Origin: Oscheius dolichura
Lineage: Eukaryota > Nematoda > Chromadorea > Rhabditida > Rhabditidae
Direction of reading: 5' to 3'
NCBI GenBank assembly: GCA_932521035.1
Contig: OW051494.1
Location: forward strand, 7,798,001 to 7,862,000
Length of the DNA: 64,000 nucleotides
Under the pieces are notes generated by a model. The model was given only the letters and a program-made list of their open reading frames with translations. It did no database searches and had not been told where the DNA came from. The translations under genes were made by a program, and so were the position numbers. Numbering within the stretch: position 1 is the stretch's first letter; every line of letters starts with the position of its first letter. Below, piece after piece: positions 13,569-24,257 of this stretch.

Positions 13569-13678
13569 TGTAAGCCTAGATCTTGTCGAACTCTGGTAAG
13601 CCTAAATCCCCTTAATCCCCTAAGCCTAAATTTTGTCGAATTTTGGTACGCCTAAATCCTTTAAGCCTAGGCCTTTTC
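13569..13678. repeat. Degenerate telomere-like array (GCCTAA units)
   Basis: Six units of the form AAGCCTAA/AAGCCTAG/ACGCCTAA, separated by ATCCCCTTAATCCCC or TTTTGTCGAATTTTGG-type spacers, lie within 110 bp. GCCTAA is the complement of the nematode telomere repeat TTAGGC. The regular alternation with a TTGTCGAA.T spacer suggests a decayed interstitial or subtelomeric tandem array. Confidence 0.5.
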
Positions 13679-13862
13679 GAGTCTGCCATTATCCACAGGC
13701 CTTGTTTTTTGCAGACCTTCGGCCATCACAGATCCTGGTGGGGGCGTGCATATTGAATAAAATAACTCGTTTTTGCAGGTTCTCTTTACTAAAGAAAAAC
13801 TAAAATTTACAGTCAAGAACAAATAAAATCTCTCTCTGATCACGGCGAACACTATCCCGAAT

Positions 13863-16452
13863 TTAATACGAGTGCTTGGCAACGAAGAGAGACTCGGCCG
13901 CGGCGCCGGCGGCATCCTCCCCGGTGTATTGTCCCAATGCGGCGAGTCCGTTAGCCTAAACCCGGAAAATTCTATGAAAAAGAGATTAAAAGGACCTTTG
14001 CTCGGTGGATGAGGGTCTTCTGAGCGGCGGAGATGTTTTCGTCCTTTCCTCCCCAAGCCTTGAGGACAGAGGCTTGGAGGGCGCGGCCGTAGGAGAAGGT
14101 CAGCTTCCATGGCCTCAACAGGTTGACCTTGTTGATGGCGTTGAGGTTGGCCGTGGCGTCGAGCTCGGACTGTCCTCCAGAGAGGAAGGTAACTCCGGGG
14201 ACGGCGGCAGGCACAGCGCGGCGGAGGGCCGTCACCGTGGCCAGGCCGATGGCCTCGTTGGAGGCCCTGGTGGGGCACTCCTGTCCCGGAGTGACCATGT
14301 TCGGCTTCAGGAGGGTTCCCTCGAGGTATACGTGGTGGTCGGCCAGGGCCTTGTAGGTGTAGGCTAGGACCTGCTCGGTGACCTTCTGCGCCCGAGCCAG
14401 GTCGTGTGTCCCGTCGCAGAGGACCTCCGGCTCGACGATGGGTACCAGGCCGTTGGCTTGGCAGATCGAGGCATATCTGGAGAAGAGGGTCACAGTCTTT
14501 CTTCTCCTCTTACCTGGCCAGGACATTGGCATTCTCGAGCATGCCCAAGTGAGACGGGGTGTGGGGGCCGATGTTCAGGACACAGCGCCACTTGGCGAAA
14601 CCGCAGCCACCCTTCTTGAAGGCGGCGGCTCGTTCGGCCAACTTGTCCAGTCCCTGGGTGGTGCCTTCTCCAATGGTGCCGGCCAGGGGCACTACACCGA
14701 GGTCGAGCTTGATTCCCGGGACGATGTTCTGCTTGTTGAGGATGTCCACAAAGCGCTCTCCACTCTCGGACGACTGAAATTTCTGGGTGTTCTTGGAGGG
14801 GAAAGGGGGTAAGTAAGTAAAATATGTTTTTGAGGCCCGATTTGGCATACTGAAATATATAAAAAGGATTTATTCTCCTAGAAGAATGGTAAAGACGCGC
14901 CTTCTCTAAAAATGACCCTTCTGGCCGCCTGGGGGCAATGGTCGGCGCGGCCGCGCCACGTAAAGCCTCGGCAGAGCATTCTTCCGCTTCAAATCTTTTG
15001 TATTTTTATATTTTCTACCTGCCGAGACTTTACGGGTGCTGCTCTCTTCCAAATCGACTCGGCCACCGACCTGGTTGAATGTCTCCTCGTAGAGGATGAC
15101 CCCGGAGATGTGCTCTCCCAGATTAGGAGTGGTGAACAGCAGCTGGCGATATTTGCGTCGGTTGTTCTCATTATTCTCCAAATTGATAGCTGACAGCCGT
15201 TTTCCAATGGTTCCTGAAACGAAATCCCTCTAGTTTTTTTTCTGGTTGGGTTAAAGTTCCCGGGCCAGCCTGTCGTTGAAACAACCCCCCGTCCCCGTCC
15301 TCCCCTTATCTTCGCCATTCTCAAAAACAACAACCATCGACCCCGGGAATCGGCACGTTTTGCAGCCATAAAACCTGAATTTTGGAGACATCTTCCAGCC
15401 AGGACAATTGCCACCTTTGAAATGAACAAAAGATCGTATAGCGTGATTCTTTTGGGAGGGAGATCACCCCATGGGCAGGGGGGAAACCCTCAACCAGAGG
15501 CCAGGCGAGATCAAGGCCGCCGCCAGATAACAACAGGGAGTATTTTTAAGAGGGAAGTTTCGAGAGAATTTCTATGGGGTAGCTTATTCGTCACAGGACT
15601 ATAAAAATAGGAACTTGGATAAATTTCGTGGAATCCAGCGTCTGCCAGGGAGAGCAACGGCCCAGTGGCGCGGCATCGCCTCCTGGGAAGGCCTAGGGAA
15701 CGGATGGGAATTGGAGCCACTAGCAGATATATATATAGGTTGTCTACAGTACGACAATCCCTCCAGGAGCTTAGGGATTTGTATAAATCACCGGTATTTC
15801 CGAGATATCGCCGCGAATGGATGGGACGAGGCAAGTTGGTCGTTAGTCCGGCGCGCATGCATTCGTCCTGCATCGGCAGGAAAGATTATCTTATTTCACG
15901 GCTTCCCAAAACTATTACAGTATTTTGTTTTTGTTTTTCCAACGTGGAATGAGATCGGGAACCCGGTCTATCGGAATACTAGGTCAGGAGAAAGGGAAGA
16001 GAGGCCGCCCGGACGAAAAATAAACCATTTACCGGTTTCAGATAAAATAGACTTGATGTTTTGACCATAAAATAATCTCTGAGCCATGCTGGGAACCCTG
16101 GGGTTATGAAAAATTAATTCCTATGGTGGCAGATGCGAGCCAGGGTCAGATTCGAGCACCTAGTCCCATGCCTGACTGTTTTCGACCTTCTCTAGCTATT
16201 CTGGTATTTGTTTGATTATTTGAACGCCCATTTTGGGTACTTCTCTCCAGAAGGAATAGAGATAAAGTATTTAGAATGTTTTCGGACCTGTGGACTCGTC
16301 AGCTGCGAGGATTCCCTTGCCAGCGGCGACAATTTTCAGGGCGATCTGATGTAGTTCATCTTTCTGTGCCTAAATTAGCTGGAACTTGTCCCCACATCCA
16401 AAAAAGCTACCTGAGAAAGGGAATCTTTGTAGGAGCCGCCGACCTCTGCCAT
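13863..16452 (-). CDS. aldo: Class I fructose-bisphosphate aldolase
   Basis: Six exons on the minus strand: 16452-16411, 16369-16288, 15213-15071, 14773-14514, 14476-13996, 13955-13863; phases all agree, 366 aa, the standard length. It cleaves fructose 1,6-bisphosphate to glyceraldehyde 3-phosphate and DHAP in glycolysis and acts in reverse in gluconeogenesis, as a cytosolic tetramer. Signatures: [20 protein letters not shown] at the N-terminus; [39 protein letters not shown]; the Schiff-base segment [14 protein letters not shown] with its lysine; [20 protein letters not shown]; and the C-terminal Tyr (FVAKHSY) used in catalysis. A decoy acceptor in the last intron (...TTTCATAG) would give a premature stop; TTTAG just downstream restores the frame. 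Intron 2 is about 1.07 kb and intron 3 carries a MITE. Nematodes have aldo-1 and aldo-2; I cannot say which this is. Confidence 0.96.
14955..15039. repeat. MITE, copy 1 (in aldolase intron 3)
   Basis: Arms GCCACGTAAAGCCTCGGCAG-like and TGCCGAGACTTTACGGGTGC face each other about 46 nt apart. The right arm is canonical; the left arm is diverged. Confidence 0.75.
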
Positions 16453-17126
16453 TGTAGAAGAGCAAAGTGACTGTTTCGGTTGGCGATTGATTGTAGAACG
16501 GCCGGGAAGAGAACAGCGACGGACGGAGACGCAGAGACGGTTGTTTGTCGGGCGAAAGCACAAAGAACGCGATCAGGAGATGACCTGCCGACGATAATCA
16601 CAGATCAAACGGCGGGGAGGCCACAACACAGCCACATTTAGACTTTAGAGGATTTCTTTTCATGCACAGAAAGACACAACATGTATTGTTTGCTATACCG
16701 TATAATCTTCTTTTGTTTCTCCGAGTTCATAAAAAAATTGCTTTCGTTGAACAGCTCTCCCTGTGAGTGGTTGGCTGTTCCCGGAAAGCTGTACCCAGAA
16801 CAACTCGGAGGCATGTACCGACCATTTCTTCGGATGCTGCTCTCTGTGGAACCGCCGCTACTGTTTCCGCCATTTCGTCATGGTGGACCACACCTGCCCC
16901 TGCTAACAAATAAACATTTGTTATTGTTATTATTTGTACTTTTTCTCGTACAAAAAAACAGCAAAATACTTTTGCTCATCAGAGCACTCGAACCCAGGCT
17001 GAAAAAAAAGCAACATTTCTTTTTCTTTTGCAAATTTAGAGCATCCCACTAGCTACATTCAGCAACAAAAAAAATAAAAGAAAAAGCATTGCAATCAGTA
17101 GTAAATTGCAATGGCGTTCCATCGGA

Positions 17127-17148
17127 ATACGGGTCCTAGGACCCGTAT
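17127..17148. repeat. Perfect 22-bp palindrome
   Basis: The left half ATACGGGTCCT is exactly complementary to the right half AGGACCCGTAT, with no spacer. Pairing ends one base beyond on each side. Confidence 0.8.
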
Positions 17149-17830
17149 GTTCGTGGACACGCAATTCGTGTTCACTCGTGAGTTTTCCGACTTTTTTCAT
17201 TTTTCTATTTTTATAAAGGTAGCTAGTGGGAGGCTCTACATTCGCAAAAGAAGAGAAAAAAATATCAGTGGAAGCATGAATTGTAAAGTTTGAAAACGTG
17301 AGCAAAAAAATGCGATTACGCAATTGCGGCGTTCCCCGCCCTAAGCCCAACCCCGGAAATTTCATGGTCAACCCCGAAATTCGGGTCGGGTTCGGGTACC
17401 CGCAAACTCCTGTTATATATACTGCACCCTTCCAATTCCCTTTCTCTTCTGGAAAAGATCATCACAAAAGTCTCCTTGTATTTTGTTCGTTTTGATGTGA
17501 AACGTAAATGAGAAAACAGTCATTTCTGTTACACTGCCGATAGAGCACGCTTTCAGCGTCGATGATTTTCCTAAATGTTACAACCTTGCTCCACTTCTCT
17601 CCTAGAAGTTCGCTGTTCATTTGTACTTTTTGTGTCTGTCATTCACAATTCAGTCACCAACATAGGCATCAATTGTCTTGATTTTGATATTTATCCAGTT
17701 GAAATAAGATGAATCATCCTCCTTGTATAGCAAATGTTGTTATCAGAATGCCTCAAATTCTCAAGTCAATAACTGGTGTAGCAATGCCTTCGCTTGGTGT
17801 CGCTCTCTTCAAATTTTCAAAATCTTTCAT

Positions 17831-17837
17831 TTTTCAG
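17831..17837 (+). promoter_or_regulatory. Likely trans-splice acceptor, release-factor gene
   Basis: TTTTCAG ends 3 nt before the ATG at 17841, the usual placement of a spliced-leader acceptor in nematodes; no upstream coding exon is needed. Confidence 0.5.
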
Positions 17838-17840
17838 AAA

Positions 17841-18386
17841 ATGTACAACTGTAACCTTCATCTCCTTAGAAATACTATGCTCGCACGGATTTATGCAGTT
17901 CGGAGCAGCTCAACAAAGGAAAAACTCAAGAATTATGTTTTTCCTGAGCTGAAAACAGAAGATTGCGAACAGGTTAGTTACATTTACTAAATATACAGTA
18001 CTTTTTTAGAGATACATCTCCGGATGGGGTCCGGGTGGCCAAAAAGTGAACACTGCGCAGAATGCCGTACAGCTGAGACATCTCCCTACAGGCATAGTTC
18101 TAAAAGTAAACTAACTTATCTTTTTTATCTAGATACGCTGTATTCTCTTATACAATAAACAAGTTTTCAGGTACATGAATCACGTCTTCTTCCCAAAAAT
18201 ATTGATATCGCATTTGAACGGATGAAACATGCGTTGGATCGTCATTTCAATGGGGAAAAATGTTATGAAGAACAATATAAATTACTGGAAAGAGAGCGAG
18301 AAAGAAAGGCGAAGAAGAATCGACAGAAACGACGGGAAGCAAAAGAAGTAGCTAAAGATGCGGACGAAGAGAAAAAAGTGGAGTAG
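17841..18386 (+). CDS. Mitochondrial GGQ release-factor-like protein (MTRFR/C12orf65 type)
   Basis: Three exons, 17841-17972, 18010-18105, 18171-18386, giving 147 aa. An N-terminal segment rich in Arg and Ser (LLRNTMLARIYAVRSSSTK) looks like a mitochondrial presequence. Exon 2 carries the GGQ catalytic loop (SGWGPGGQKVNTAQNAVQLR, HLPTGIVLK) and exon 3 VHESRLLPKN, together the RF-1 domain core; the tail is a basic helix (RERERKAKKNRQKRREAKE). There is no codon-recognition domain, as in the short MTRFR family, which rescues stalled mitochondrial ribosomes by hydrolysing peptidyl-tRNA. A decoy acceptor inside intron 2 (TATCTAG at 18132) breaks the frame and was rejected. Introns are short (37 and 65 nt). 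AATAAAAATC follows about 200 nt after the stop. Confidence 0.9.
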
Positions 18387-19921
18387 AGCTGCGAACAGGT
18401 AAATTTTTGGTTGAGTTTTTTTTACTTACTGTTTCCAGGTCATTTATAAACTGGCAAAATGATATTGAAGTCGGAGGAGACTAAGAAGATCTGATGACCT
18501 CTGAACCTTGTGGAAGAAGAACATTAGTTAGTTTACCAATGTTTTATTTGTAGTTTCCTATTTAGCGATTTTGTTTATTTTTTATAATAAAAATCAGGAT
18601 TTATTTCAAATAACTACAATCAAACATAACTGGGACGAGAGAAGACATCAACTAATTTTTGGACGTTTTCGCCGTTGATGATCCCTAACGATAAGATGAT
18701 CATTATGACTTCTTGGAGAAAATCATAGAATAAAGAAAACAAGAAGATAAAAGACACACAGCTCGCCGAGGTCGGCATCTCAAAGGTCTAAAATGGCTAA
18801 AATGGTCCCGCAGCGAACACATGCCAGTTTTTTATATATGCGTTTCTACACATTTTCATGTGTTTTTGATGTTTTATTCGGTCTTATCGGCCCGAAATTA
18901 CTATAAAACAAAAGAGAAAAACATAAAATAACGCAGATTTGAAGCTAAATGGAGGATCAGTGAATTTTTGTTCTGAAATAACCCAAAAATAATTTTTTCT
19001 CATAATATTCTTCCGCTGATAACTTAAAATTTTCCCCATAGCGAGACTAATTGATTGCAGTAAAAATGAAAAAGATCGAATGTCACAGTTTTGAGAAAGA
19101 AATTATCAAAGATTTTGACCGATTTTCCACAAAATCGACGATGGATGAAAACGGGTGTAAAAGCGGACAAAACGAGTTTTTAGTATTGCGGGGTTACGGT
19201 ATCCAACTTGTCGCACGTGGCATTTGTGATTCCGACATCCATTTTTGGCATTCTTGGGCTTATTCGATGCAGAAAAAAAGGGAGATTCTACAGCAATTTT
19301 GGCACCAAAATCTGTTCAGGTTTTTATAGTGAAAAGTATAAAAAACTATCTTTGCAACGATACAATTGTATTATCCGCAAAAATTGCTGTAGATTCTTTG
19401 AACTATGCGCGATCGAATGCAATTTACAGAAAAAAGTAAGAATGTGTCGTTTTTTCATGCTGAGTGCGACAAAGTTGTATTGGCCGAAGAGCAAAAATTG
19501 CGTTGGTCCCGGCACGCTCACTGTCGCGCCGACCTTTCTTCTTCCGCGGTGAGCTGTCGACAAAGAAGATACTTCTATTGTATAATAGTGTAAAAGAAAG
19601 CAAAAATCCGTTTCGCTCCCAAGCTACTGACGGAAGTTTGCTGACCGGAACGGCGGGAAAGATACATCGTTTTCTGCCATTGCTGCTCCCCGGGGGCGAA
19701 GAAAATTTGGACAAGAACTGTCCGAAGCGCTTTCTTTTTTGTCCTCGAAAGAATAAGGGATGCTTGATCTTCGAGGTAAAAATATTCCGAAAAAGGGTTT
19801 ATTTAATTTTTCCAAAAAGTAGACATTACAAATCTTGTTTAATCCGAAAATCGCTAATTCATACAATGGCTAGCTTGTTTATCGTTTGCTCTCCACCGAG
19901 GCGGTTGTCTTCTTCTCAACC
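18387..19921. other. AT-rich intergenic region
   Basis: 3' UTR of the release-factor gene, then about 1.2 kb with no frame supported by splice sites or family resemblance, ending at the 5' leader of the phosphatase gene. Confidence 0.5.
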
Positions 19922-21265
19922 ATGTCTGACGATAAAAATAATGTGTCGATGAAGCAGGAAGGCGCTTCTCAGCGACAGAAGCGGATCCGTCGCTGGGCTG
20001 AGACGGTGGTGACTCGGCTGACCAAAGACTGGCGTCCGGCTCTCTGTCAATCCTTGTTCACTGAATATGAAATTCTTGAGCTGTGCTACCGTGTCCGTGA
20101 GCTCTTCTGGGCTCAGAAGACTCTCATCGAAGTAATTTTTTCTATAAGAAATTATATAAATTAGGTGGATGCACCGGTATCCATCGTCGGTGATCTTCAC
20201 GGTCAGTTTGAGGACCTGCTGGCTCTGCTCAGCATCAACGGCTACCCCTCGGAGACCAACTCGTATGTTTTTCTCGGCGACTACGTGGATCGTGGACCGT
20301 ATTCGATGGAGGTGATTATGCTGCTCTTCGCCTACAAGCTCATCTATCCAGAGAGGGTTACTCTCCTTCGTGGAAATCACGAATCTCGTCCTGTGAACAT
20401 GCAATATGGATTTTTCGTCGAAGTCAAGAAGAGGTGAGTTACATTTATCTAAATTGTCAGCTTTTCATAAACTTCTTTTTATAACTGCAGTAAATTTTGA
20501 GCTTTACCTTCCCTTTTCTAATCTTGCAGCTATTGTCAATCTATTTTACTTTTTATAAAAGATGCGTTTGAAGTAGAAAACATTTCGCGAACCTCGGAAG
20601 CAATCGTGTATTTCTTTTTTTTTAAATCAAATTTCGGCTTGTTTTATTATTTGCAGCAACAAAGAGAGGAAGCAATTCTCAGCCAAGTAGTGTCAAAAGT
20701 ATAAGATAAGCACGAACACAAGAAGACAAATAATAGCAATATGACAAAAATCTAATTCTATTCTTTCAGGTACTCTGCCCACTTGTACGAGATTTTCCAA
20801 TACGCCTTCTACACGATGCCGCTCTGTGCCCGTGTGGACAAACGAATTCTCTGTATGCACGGCGGCATCAGCGAGGAGCTGTATGATTTTTCGCAGCTGG
20901 ATAAGATCGAACGCCCCTGTGATATTCCGGATATTGGCGTGATTGCCGATTTGACATGGGCTGATCCCGACGGCTCGATTCAAACGTATGATGAATCGCC
21001 TCGTGGAGCTGCTCGTATCTTCGGCCCGCAAGCATTGAAGGCTTTTTGCAAGATGCATAAGCTGGATCTGATTGTTCGAGCTCATCAAGTTGTGCAGGAT
21101 GGCTATGAATTCTTTGGAGATCGCCGTCTGGTCACCATTTTCTCCGCTCCTCATTACTGCGGACAATTTGATAATTCTGCTGCTGTAATGACTGTAAAGA
21201 AGGATGGAGCCACCAAGGACCTCGTCATCAACTTCACCATCCACAAACCGGACAAGAAGAAGTAG
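19922..21265 (+). CDS. PP1-like serine/threonine protein phosphatase catalytic subunit
   Basis: Three exons, 19922-20131, 20165-20433, 20770-21265, coding 324 aa. All metal-binding motifs of the PPP family are present: [26 protein letters not shown], the HGG loop (MHGGIS), and the [12 protein letters not shown] and [12 protein letters not shown] segments near the C-terminus. It dephosphorylates Ser/Thr with two metal ions, with specificity usually set by regulatory subunits. It is closest to PP1 but diverged: a 20-residue Q/R-rich N-terminus, [10 protein letters not shown] where PP1 has an Asn-Arg-Ile-Tyr-Gly-Phe-type segment, and a [10 protein letters not shown] insertion near the end. Nematodes have many divergent PP1-like genes, often sperm-expressed, so orthology is open. 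Intron 1 is only 33 nt; intron 2 is 336 nt. Confidence 0.9.
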
Positions 21266-21601
21266 ACAGAGCACATGCTTCCGGGCGGTTGCTGTAGATA
21301 AATATTTACAGTTCTATCCATTTCCTGATAGATTATTCCTCTTATGTGCATTGCCCATCTCCCATGGAAGTCTGATCAAAACGAATATTTACTGCAAGGT
21401 CATTAAACAAAAAACATTTATTATAAAAAAGAATATGACATCATATGTAAACAAAAACAGATAAATAATATTAACTGTCGAAAAGCATAAACTACATGAG
21501 AATGGGGTTATGTGTTAGTACGTTTGAAAACTTACGAACTATTTCGAGCAGTATAAGACGTTGTCCTGGGGCATTCTCTACATGAGTTGAAAGAAAGTGA
21601 T

Positions 21602-22732
21602 CTATTTGTTGAGCCTGAACAGAGAACTAGTAACATGTAAAGACTGTCTGACTCTTTCTAAAGCTGTGCTAATAAAACCGTGCAACAACTTTTTCTTCTC
21701 ACTGTAGAGATCAATGCAGCTACTGACACTTTTTATAAGGGCAATCAACACGGAACTTTGAAGAGCAAACTCGGCGATAGCGCCGGGTTGTGGATCCCTG
21801 GTGATTCTTTGCATTATTCTGTCGAATATACAATCTAAATATATCAAGGTTAAAAAGAGATAATGTTACCTTTTTGTTCGGCAAGTTTATAACATTTTTT
21901 AAAATGATCGAGCTGGCAGACATAGTGTTGTACTTCTTCAATAGTGAGATCCACAATTTTACTAAGCCTTGATTCATCCGGTGTTATTCTTTTATATTGT
22001 AGATTCTTGCTGCTGCTTTCATATTCGTCCTGGTTGCCGTTCCATGAATCCATCATCTGCTTTATTGGAACAAAATCTTCAGATTCGGCTTTTCGTTTCA
22101 CTAAACTAAAGATAAAAATAAATAAATTAAGAATGCATACATGGATTATCAAGTTTAGTCATATTATTAAACGAAGGCTCCTCTGTCCCGAAGGATGAAA
22201 TAGACGGAAAGTCCCCTAGACTGGTTTCCTCAGCAAAAATGCTGCGGGGTGAAGTCGGGGCAGCATCGCCGTCCTCCACCAGCGTGGAAAGCACAGTAAG
22301 TGAATTATTGTTTGAAGCATCTTTAAAAAATCAACGTTATGTAGAAAAACGAGCCCTACTCAATAACTCTTCAGTCTTAAGTTGAGCTACGCGTTCTTTC
22401 ACAGGCATCATTTCAGCTTGCTGTTCTCTGACTGTGGGACATTTTTTACCATGGATTGTTCTATATGCTATAATTAGAAGAATAGTTTAAAAAACTAACC
22501 CGTGTCCACCAGTAATAGCTGAGATAGGTTGGCTTTGCCCAAGCTCACTTTTTGCCAATTTCTGCTGAAGCATGGCCTCCAGGACTTTTTCATTTTCTTC
22601 CACATTATGATGCTCAACACGTCGACCTCGTTTACCGCCGCTTGTTTCTCGTTTTTTAGAAGTTGATGGAAGTCTTTTCGGTGCATTCGCTTTAACACCG
22701 CCGATAATCAATGCTTCAACATCATTTGCCAT
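21602..22732 (-). CDS. Unidentified nuclear-type protein, downstream gene of operon
   Basis: Five exons on the minus strand: 22732-22500, 22460-22360, 22320-22141, 22100-21870, 21834-21602; phases agree throughout, 325 aa. The N-terminal third is basic with likely nuclear signals (APKRLPSTSKKRE, GGKRGRRVEHHN). The middle is Ser/Pro-rich (TSPRSIFAEET). A KRKAESEDFVPIKQMMDSW segment follows, then a helical C-terminus (VDLTIEEVQHYVCQLDHFKK; IAEFALQSSVLIALIKSV). No family is recognised. Its ATG lies 21 nt after the stop of the upstream coiled-coil gene, with ATTTTTATTTAG between, so it is very likely trans-spliced from a shared transcript. Codons are AT-rich and introns 34-40 nt. Confidence 0.75.
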
Positions 22733-22734
22733 TT

Positions 22735-22742
22735 CTAAATAA
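22735..22742 (-). promoter_or_regulatory. Intercistronic trans-splice acceptor
   Basis: On the minus strand ATTTTTATTTAG ends 2 nt before the ATG at 22732 and begins just after the TAA of the upstream gene, leaving only about 21 nt between the two coding regions. Confidence 0.55.
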
Positions 22743-22753
22743 AAATAAACATT

Positions 22754-23635
22754 TTAAGGGGAAAAACCGTCATCGCTGTCTTGAATATCGTTCTTCGTGC
22801 CGAGAAGTTTGATCCGGACCTCTTGCGATGCAAACGTATCAATTCGTCTTCTCGTTTGATAGGGTAAATTCCCAACAAGAGGTGCTAAATTACATCATTG
22901 AAACAAAATGGAAATGTATTACTGAGGTCATCGACCAATCTCAGCAGCGTTGGTACATGTCTTTTGCAGAACTTAAGTCTGTTTGCAGCGGCTACGTTTT
23001 CGTTCTTCAATTTTTCACATTCCGAAGATACCGTATCATAGCTAAATTATAATGTTAAAGTAATACTAGTCCTACTCTGATTTGTATTTTTTGCACATGC
23101 CCACGACTGCCTTAAAACTATCCCCTATGGCTATTCGTTTCTTTTGAATTTCATCGCATATTTCCACAGAATGATGATAGCGTTGCTTGTAAACTTCAGC
23201 AGAATCCGCTTTGATCTGAATAAAAATAATTAAAAATAAGCTGAGGACTAACTCTTAATGCGAAGAGGTTGTTTTCTGACAGTTGTAATTGCTTTGTAAG
23301 ATCACTTTCCCTCTTTTTAGCCTGAATAGACGTGAACATGAATATAAACTTAGGTACCGCTTCAAGATCAAAGTGCGCTTTTCGTTGCTGATTTTTTAAT
23401 TCATGTAACTGGCTCGTAAGCTTTTCGATACTAACGTTACTTTCAGACGTCTGTTCTTCCAAATGCTGAAGCTTCTAATAAGTGCAGATGACAATGAATA
23501 ACATGAAAAGCTCACCTTTTGAATATCTTCGTACTTTTTACGTTCACCCGACTGGTTTGCTAACTGCCGCGTTACAAGCTCCATGTTAGAACGAATCTTT
23601 AGGCAGCATGGATTTACTTTTCCATAGTTGTTCAT
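22754..23635 (-). CDS. Coiled-coil protein, upstream gene of operon
   Basis: Six exons on the minus strand: 23635-23516, 23474-23358, 23321-23253, 23215-23076, 23041-22923, 22884-22754; 231 aa. Residues about 15-165 are almost uninterrupted heptad-like helix (RQLANQSGERKKYEDIQKKL; EQTSESNVSIEKLTSQLHEL; SECEKLKNENVAAANRLKF). A short non-helical tail ends DIQDSDDGFSP. ACAGTTTAG lies 7 nt before the chosen ATG and is a plausible trans-splice site; an in-frame ATG at 23707 would add 24 unconvincing residues. No family could be assigned. Pairing in an operon with a basic nuclear-type protein suggests a chromosome or spindle role, which is inference only. Confidence 0.75.
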
Positions 23636-23726
23636 TATTTGCCTAAACTGTCGGCATTGAACAAGGTAACAAAAATTGCATTCGTGAAACAATATTGAGA
23701 GCAGCATTCGACAGTTTGGCAAAACT

Positions 23727-24059
23727 GTGAAGTTTGCTTTGTGCGACTGGAAGGGGCGCTTGAAATTTACGCGGCAATGTCAAGGCAACCAGATTTTCAA
23801 TTTTATAGATCAGGTCATCATTTTTTTAGAATTGCCAGGCTTTTATAATTATACTAATTGTCATTATTACTACAGGATTATTACTAGAGAGATGAACGAT
23901 AACAGGGTAATGACTCGCCACCCAAAAGGCCCATCGAGAATTGTTTGGAACGAGAAGACAGCACTTTCTCAGGTCATTTGTAATCATGGTATAAAAGATG
24001 GCCAAATGTTCGATCGAAACAGAAATGTTTATGTAAAGTCTATTTACGAACAACCATAA
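23727..24059 (+). CDS. Small unidentified ORF
   Basis: Open frame of 110 codons, divergent from the coiled-coil gene (start 92 nt from its ATG). A polypyrimidine-free acceptor (ATTACTACAG) precedes an internal ATG at 23892, so the real product may be the 55-residue C-terminal part (MNDNRVMTRHPKGPSRIVWN ... VYVKSIYEQP). No family recognised; the upstream half includes intron-like sequence. Low confidence. Confidence 0.3.
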   Translation: MKFALCDWKGRLKFTRQCQGNQIFNFIDQVIIFLELPGFYNYTNCHYYYRIITREMNDNRVMTRHPKGPSRIVWNEKTALSQVICNHGIKDGQMFDRNRNVYVKSIYEQP

Positions 24060-24257
24060 AAAGAAAAAACGAATTGATCAGCAAAATAAAAAAAATAGAA
24101 AGCTCATAGGCATTAAAACTGACAACTTTTCACAGGAAGGATAGGACTGAGATAGGGTTTAACAACCCGTTCGGCGGTTTCTTTGCACAGTACACGTAAC
24201 ATATAATGAGGTGTTGACGAGATTTGAGAGGATTCACTAGAAGAAGAGCACGGCAAT

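Larger units (their letters stand above)
16453..17840. other. Intergenic; transition from GC-rich to AT-rich DNA
   Basis: No supported gene. Around 17.05-17.4 kb the composition falls to AT-rich, and the stretch contains a perfect palindrome (17127-17148) and a CGGGTCGGGTTCGGGTACCC low-complexity run. From here to about 26 kb no MITE is seen. Confidence 0.5.

Noticed and set aside
13667-14278. 203-codon minus-strand frame
   Set aside because: Shadow of the aldolase exons in the wrong frame, running through an intron.
18640-18800. Possible box C/D snoRNA (TGATGATC motif)
   Set aside because: No matching D box or terminal stem was found.
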